A stretch of 64,000 nt of DNA from Diploscapter coronatus (taxonomy: Eukaryota; Nematoda; Chromadorea; Rhabditida; Rhabditidae), in assembly GCA_964036155.1 (NCBI GenBank), contig OZ038423.1:9687249-9751248 (forward strand), read 5' to 3'. Positions 61,201 to 64,000 of this stretch are shown here, piece by piece. The number at the start of each line of letters is the position of its first letter. The first letter of the stretch is position 1. The position numbers were made by a program, and so were the translations under genes. Below the pieces are notes generated by a model. The model did not search any database, had not been told where the DNA came from, and saw nothing but the letters and a program-made list of their open reading frames with translations.

Positions 61201-61602
61201 TGAACACACATTCTTCAGCGATAGCAAAAGCTTATGAATTTTGTTGACTTTTAATCCTCTCAAGCAATAGCCTAACGTTAAAAATCATTTGTTCGCTAAG
61301 GATTGTTATATCTCATCAAAAAGTGACTGAAAGTTTTAAAATTGCGATCCATGGGTAACTGCATAGAGATAGACAGTATGTCTTATCAAGAGATGAAAAA
61401 ACCACTCTTTTCTCTCGATGTACATAACTATCTCGCTTCATGCGGTTAACCGCGGATCGAAATTTTCTCAAGTATATTTGAAATAAAATCTGAATTTTCA
61501 GCTAACGAGTGGAACAGCAGCTACGGGGGTAGCGGGGCGAGTGGCTCGTCGTCGTCGAGATACCCGGGCTATGAAGACAAGTATAGCAGCAGACGCTACT
61601 AG
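46261..61602 (+). CDS. SAFB/SLTM-type SAP-RRM nuclear protein
   Basis: Eighteen exons, phases all consistent, 878 residues. A SAP DNA-binding domain occupies about residues 28-70 (LNELKVQELRNELERRQLDK, then ALRDEGHDPDTY). An acidic linker follows (MLEDPLDEETNEEKSGQ). One RRM lies at about 275-350, with RNP2 SIWIRGIS and RNP1 CYGFVTMADPETAQK. Then come an Arg/Gly/Ser-rich region, a long charged helix (LRLAREAEVIRLEREKIEKE), a Gln/Ala tract and an SR-like tail (HEDRHRSGRNHSDSRSRDRN). SAP plus single RRM plus charged helix is the layout of scaffold attachment factor B, which links chromatin to transcription and splicing in the nucleus. Intron 3 (46983-54437) is 7455 bp and carries an antisense gene. 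Selected exons: 46261-46308, 46415-46465, 46905-46982, 54438-54639, 55048-55274, 55562-55843, 56189-56362, 56640-56904; the last is 61502-61602. Read-through after exon 17 would give a shorter end (GGNI-stop). Confidence 0.93.
46983..54437 (+). other. 7.5 kb intron 3 of the SAFB-like gene
   Basis: Donor AAG|GTACGC at 46982 and acceptor TTTTTCAG before 54438. Apart from the nested antisense KCTD-like gene at 49699-51563 I see no coding exon. The rest is AT-rich and has only short unsupported ORFs. Confidence 0.85.
49699..51563 (-). CDS. KCTD8/12/16-like BTB protein nested in SAFB intron
   Basis: Minus strand. Exons: about 51560-51478 (ISTSVSDITLLDERTPISGK), about 51063-50902 (MSFMDDVEDPTSITLS; NLVSIKCANGVALRTR), about 50735-50591 (KETLNKVRFSRLAME; LIRILLDSLRRPDQ; VPEGFDR), about 50516-50204 (LIKYRTDFYKYVSRK; GRLNPEVTFRKILRIVISGR), about 50174-50085 (VFGDSLNECRD; NDRYTF), about 49879-49699 (FLKHSILEKAFDQLALSGYR; QYVFLRE-stop end region). 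LIRILLDSLRR...LIKYRTDFYKY matches the end of a KCTD BTB/T1 domain. VFGDSLNECRD...RYT...LEKAFDQLALSGYRL...YVF.RE matches the H1 domain of KCTD8/12/16, auxiliary subunits of GABA-B receptors in vertebrates. The BTB start is weakly conserved. The true first exon was not found; an ATG at 51011 is the first clear one. Confidence 0.75.
58651..58774. repeat. 124 bp inverted repeat in a SAFB intron
   Basis: The outer ends CCTAAGGATTTCTTA and TAAGAAACTCTTAGG are inverted (two mismatches). A perfect inner 14 bp stem CTCATTTCTTATAG (58692-58705) pairs with CTATAAGAAATGAG (58720-58733). Probably a small fold-back element. Confidence 0.6.
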
Positions 61603-62455
61603 ACCAATAGGAAACAGGTCGGAACTCGACCCAATCTGGTCATCGCCCGTCAATTCGTCTATTTCAAAGGTATCTTCACCCTCTTCTTTATCTTTTCCCT
61701 GTGTTAGGTAATTTGGAAAATACTGTATTTTTATCGATTTATCGATGAGTTTATTTATGATTTGAGGGATATTAAATTCACCGTTTTTTTCAAGATATTC
61801 GACTATTTTCTCCTCATCCTACTTAGTCCTCTTACCCGTTCCAAATCACTTAAAAACCCACCCCTTCCCTCTTCTTCTCACTCCATTTTTGTTGTTATAA
61901 GGTGATTTTTAATTTTTTTCTCTAAAATCAATAACTTTATTCATTTTTTGGCTACTATCGAGTTTTAATCATCAACTTCAGAGGTTTATTCTTGAAAAGA
62001 TAATCATCTTTTCATTCCTTTTGTTATTTTTCGATACGGTATTTCGAAAAACGTTTTTTCCGAAAATTTTCTTTAGAAATACCATATTTCTTGATCCACT
62101 TCCCTTTATCCTATTCTTTCATCCGATAAAATTCGGATTTTACCCTCATATTTATTTATTTTCGTTGAATTAGTTTCTAAAGATTTGTTTCTTTCGCTCG
62201 TAGAATAAAAATGTTGTGGAAAACTATTCTTTAAATAGTCCTATAGTTCAAACTATCTTGAAGATACTGTAAAATTCTATTTCGGAAAAATTTGAACACA
62301 TTTGGCTCAATGGAGACTGAGGAAAGTGGGCGTGGCCTACCAGCCCGGATAGCTTGGATATTGACGAACGCTTCTGTGGATTCACGTATTCGGAGACCTG
62401 GTCGGATTTTCGTCAGAGGCGGGCTGAAAAACTGAATGACTTGAACGAGATCATT
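61603..62455. other. Convergent intergenic region (3' ends of both neighbours)
   Basis: Carries the 3' UTR of the SAFB-like gene and the 3' end of the minus-strand membrane protein. No further gene seen. Confidence 0.45.
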
Positions 62456-64000
62456 TTATCTATGTTTTCGCAAAAATGACTTATTTGTAGTCTAAATGAC
62501 AGACTTAGTTCAATTGGGTTTATCAAAAACACTAAAAAAATAAATTGAAAAGTACCTGGATTTTCTCTATATTCGCTTCTGATGAGGTTAGCAAACGGTC
62601 GAAGCAGAACCACGCCATTGCGAATATTGCGGGAGCTGAAAAACTAGTTCTAGAAAGAAAATAAAATTTTCGAAAATCTCGAAAGAAATACGCAAAATGA
62701 ATCCAATGACGAGATTGGCTAGAACGAGCCAGTAGAACGAAGGAATTGAAATATTCGGTTTTTTGGACAGGCTCCCTTTGCTGGCGATCTTCCGACCACG
62801 CAAAAGCTCGCTGGTTATCTGACATAAATTCCCTCAACAAAGAAGTTTCCAGAAAAATATTTTCGAAAAGCAGCGATATTTTTTGCTTCAAAAGCTATAC
62901 TTCATTGTCGTTTCATGTTTAGAAGAAGGTATTCGGAGACATGAAAAATGAAGAAAATCTAGAAAGAACTAACCGCCTCCTCCTTAACGCAAATCTCAAA
63001 AGTCCCATCTTTGCCTTCGCACAATTTCCGGACCGGGTCTGCCGGCGTCAGACTTTCGGATGTGCACGGCAAAAAGCAGGGCGACCATTTGATAAGGTTC
63101 TGAAAAATCCTAATTTCAGAAATAAATGCACTTTCTATGAAAGATTTTGTCTAGAAAAAATATGCTTCAGATATTTGCAGAAAAATTCAGATTGTTTTTC
63201 TTATAAAATATGTTTCAAAGAATATTGAGTTTCAAAATTTTAAAGTTTACCTCACTTTTCACAAAACAACCAGGCCCGTCATTCTCGATCGATTCCATCA
63301 ACTCGGCCCACTTCTCGAGCGACTTACGATCGACGCTCAAGCCCTGAATCTTTCAGGTAAATTTAAAATTCAGTTTCTTGGGAAATTTTCCTAGGCTATT
63401 TATATCTCTTGAACATTTTTTAAACTTTAGAAACGGGAAATTTATATAATGAAAAATAGGATGAATAGGATGAATTTCCTAAATGGATGACGAAAAATAA
63501 GGTGAACTTCACGATAGAAACATTTAAAATCTACCCCGATTTTATTCCACATCGCTTCGACCAAATTCAAGCTGTCGTAATCGTTGAACTCGAGAAATTG
63601 CGAGAGATTCAGACAGCGTTTACTGAAAGTAAAGTTTTCCAATATTTTTTAAAATTTCAAAATTTCTCGATAAATTACAATTCTGAAAAGATACAAATTC
63701 GGTTTACCTAACGAGATACTGTAAATCGTAACTCTCGATTGAAGTGGTTTTGACGAAGGCCGTGCCGCTCCAGGAGTCCGAAACCAGGGCGTTGATAAAT
63801 AGCAGAAGCGAGTCCTTGTCCGAGGTCGAAATTTGAGAAGTCTGAAGTATTCATAATTCTGAAAAATGAATCATTTTAAATCCAAATTTTCCACTCTTGT
63901 CAGAAACTCCATGAAACAGGCTGAATCCATTATTTCTTCTCGTCTCAGTGTGAAAAATTCAATGATAACGAAATGTTTCCAGAATCCATCTCTTCAGGGT
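62456..64000 (-). CDS. Uncharacterised membrane protein with Cys-rich ectodomain, 5' end cut
   Basis: Minus strand, open from the right edge and spliced in phase. Segments in order: FWKHFVIIEFFTLRREEIMD (to about 63901), TSDKDSLLLFINALVSDSWS (about 63850-63712), KRCLNLSQFLEFNDYDSLNL (about 63630-63532), SVDRKSLEKWAELMES (about 63349-63252), LIKWSPCFLPCTSESLTPAD (about 63097-62973), then SIPSFYWLVLANLVIGFIL and PPAIFAMAWFCFDRLL (about 62822-62550), ending FLRKHR-stop at 62456. The cysteines (RCL, GCF, PCFLPC, LCEG, ICV) suggest a disulfide-bonded outer region. The hydrophobic stretch near the C-terminus gives one or two membrane spans and a short charged tail. I recognise no family. An internal ATG at about 63931 could be the start, but the frame stays open upstream. 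Confidence 0.65.

Noticed and set aside
1..64000. CRISPR arrays, bacterial operons, integrated virus or full-length transposon
   Set aside because: No regularly spaced repeats, no Shine-Dalgarno gene strings, and no transposase, integrase, reverse transcriptase or capsid-like coding sequence recognised.

Overview
The window is nuclear DNA of a nematode, most likely a free-living rhabditid that is not C. elegans. The evidence is AT-rich sequence (about 64% A+T by eye), multi-exon genes with many 30-60 bp introns ending in TTTCAG, a nematode-type 5S rRNA, and nematode-flavoured families (C-type lectin with two domains, F-box protein with a possible FBA-2-like tail, divergent sigma-type GST). 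All coding models were spliced by hand. For most loci every intron phase was checked, and lengths given are sums of those exons.

Layout, left to right. The minus-strand Warts/LATS Hippo kinase wts-1 enters from the left edge, with its kinase C-terminus outside the window. It probably begins at about 8433 after a 5.1 kb first intron. A 3.2 kb divergent intergenic region follows. Then come a plus-strand type II coiled-coil Golgi-type membrane protein (GOLM1/CASC4-like) with alternative 3' ends, a small single-pass membrane protein (15252-15620), a tiny convergent minus-strand secreted-like gene, and a two-domain C-type lectin (17050-18938). The lectin's last intron is largely one long palindrome.

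From 19 to 33 kb genes are sparse: a small single-pass membrane protein (24017-24588), a minus-strand F-box gene (24870-26354) and one 5S rRNA gene. From 33 to 46 kb genes are denser: a truncated ESCRT-III vps-20/CHMP6-like copy, an Hsp70 ATPase domain fused in frame to Kelch repeats, a divergent GST, a six-exon divergent histone H3 variant, and ABHD11. A SAFB/SLTM-type SAP-RRM protein spans 46261-61602 in 18 exons. Its 7.5 kb third intron holds an antisense KCTD8/12/16-like gene. A minus-strand uncharacterised membrane protein runs off the right edge.

The most unusual item is the Hsp70 nucleotide-binding domain joined to Kelch repeats (34477-37796), with the Hsp70 substrate-binding domain absent and a 185 bp tandem duplication at the junction. 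Other items worth following are the palindrome that supplies a splice acceptor in the lectin gene, the H3 variant, the nested KCTD gene, and several small inverted-repeat (MITE-like) elements. The genes do not form an evident pathway or operon. No plasmid, phage, CRISPR or full-length transposon was seen.
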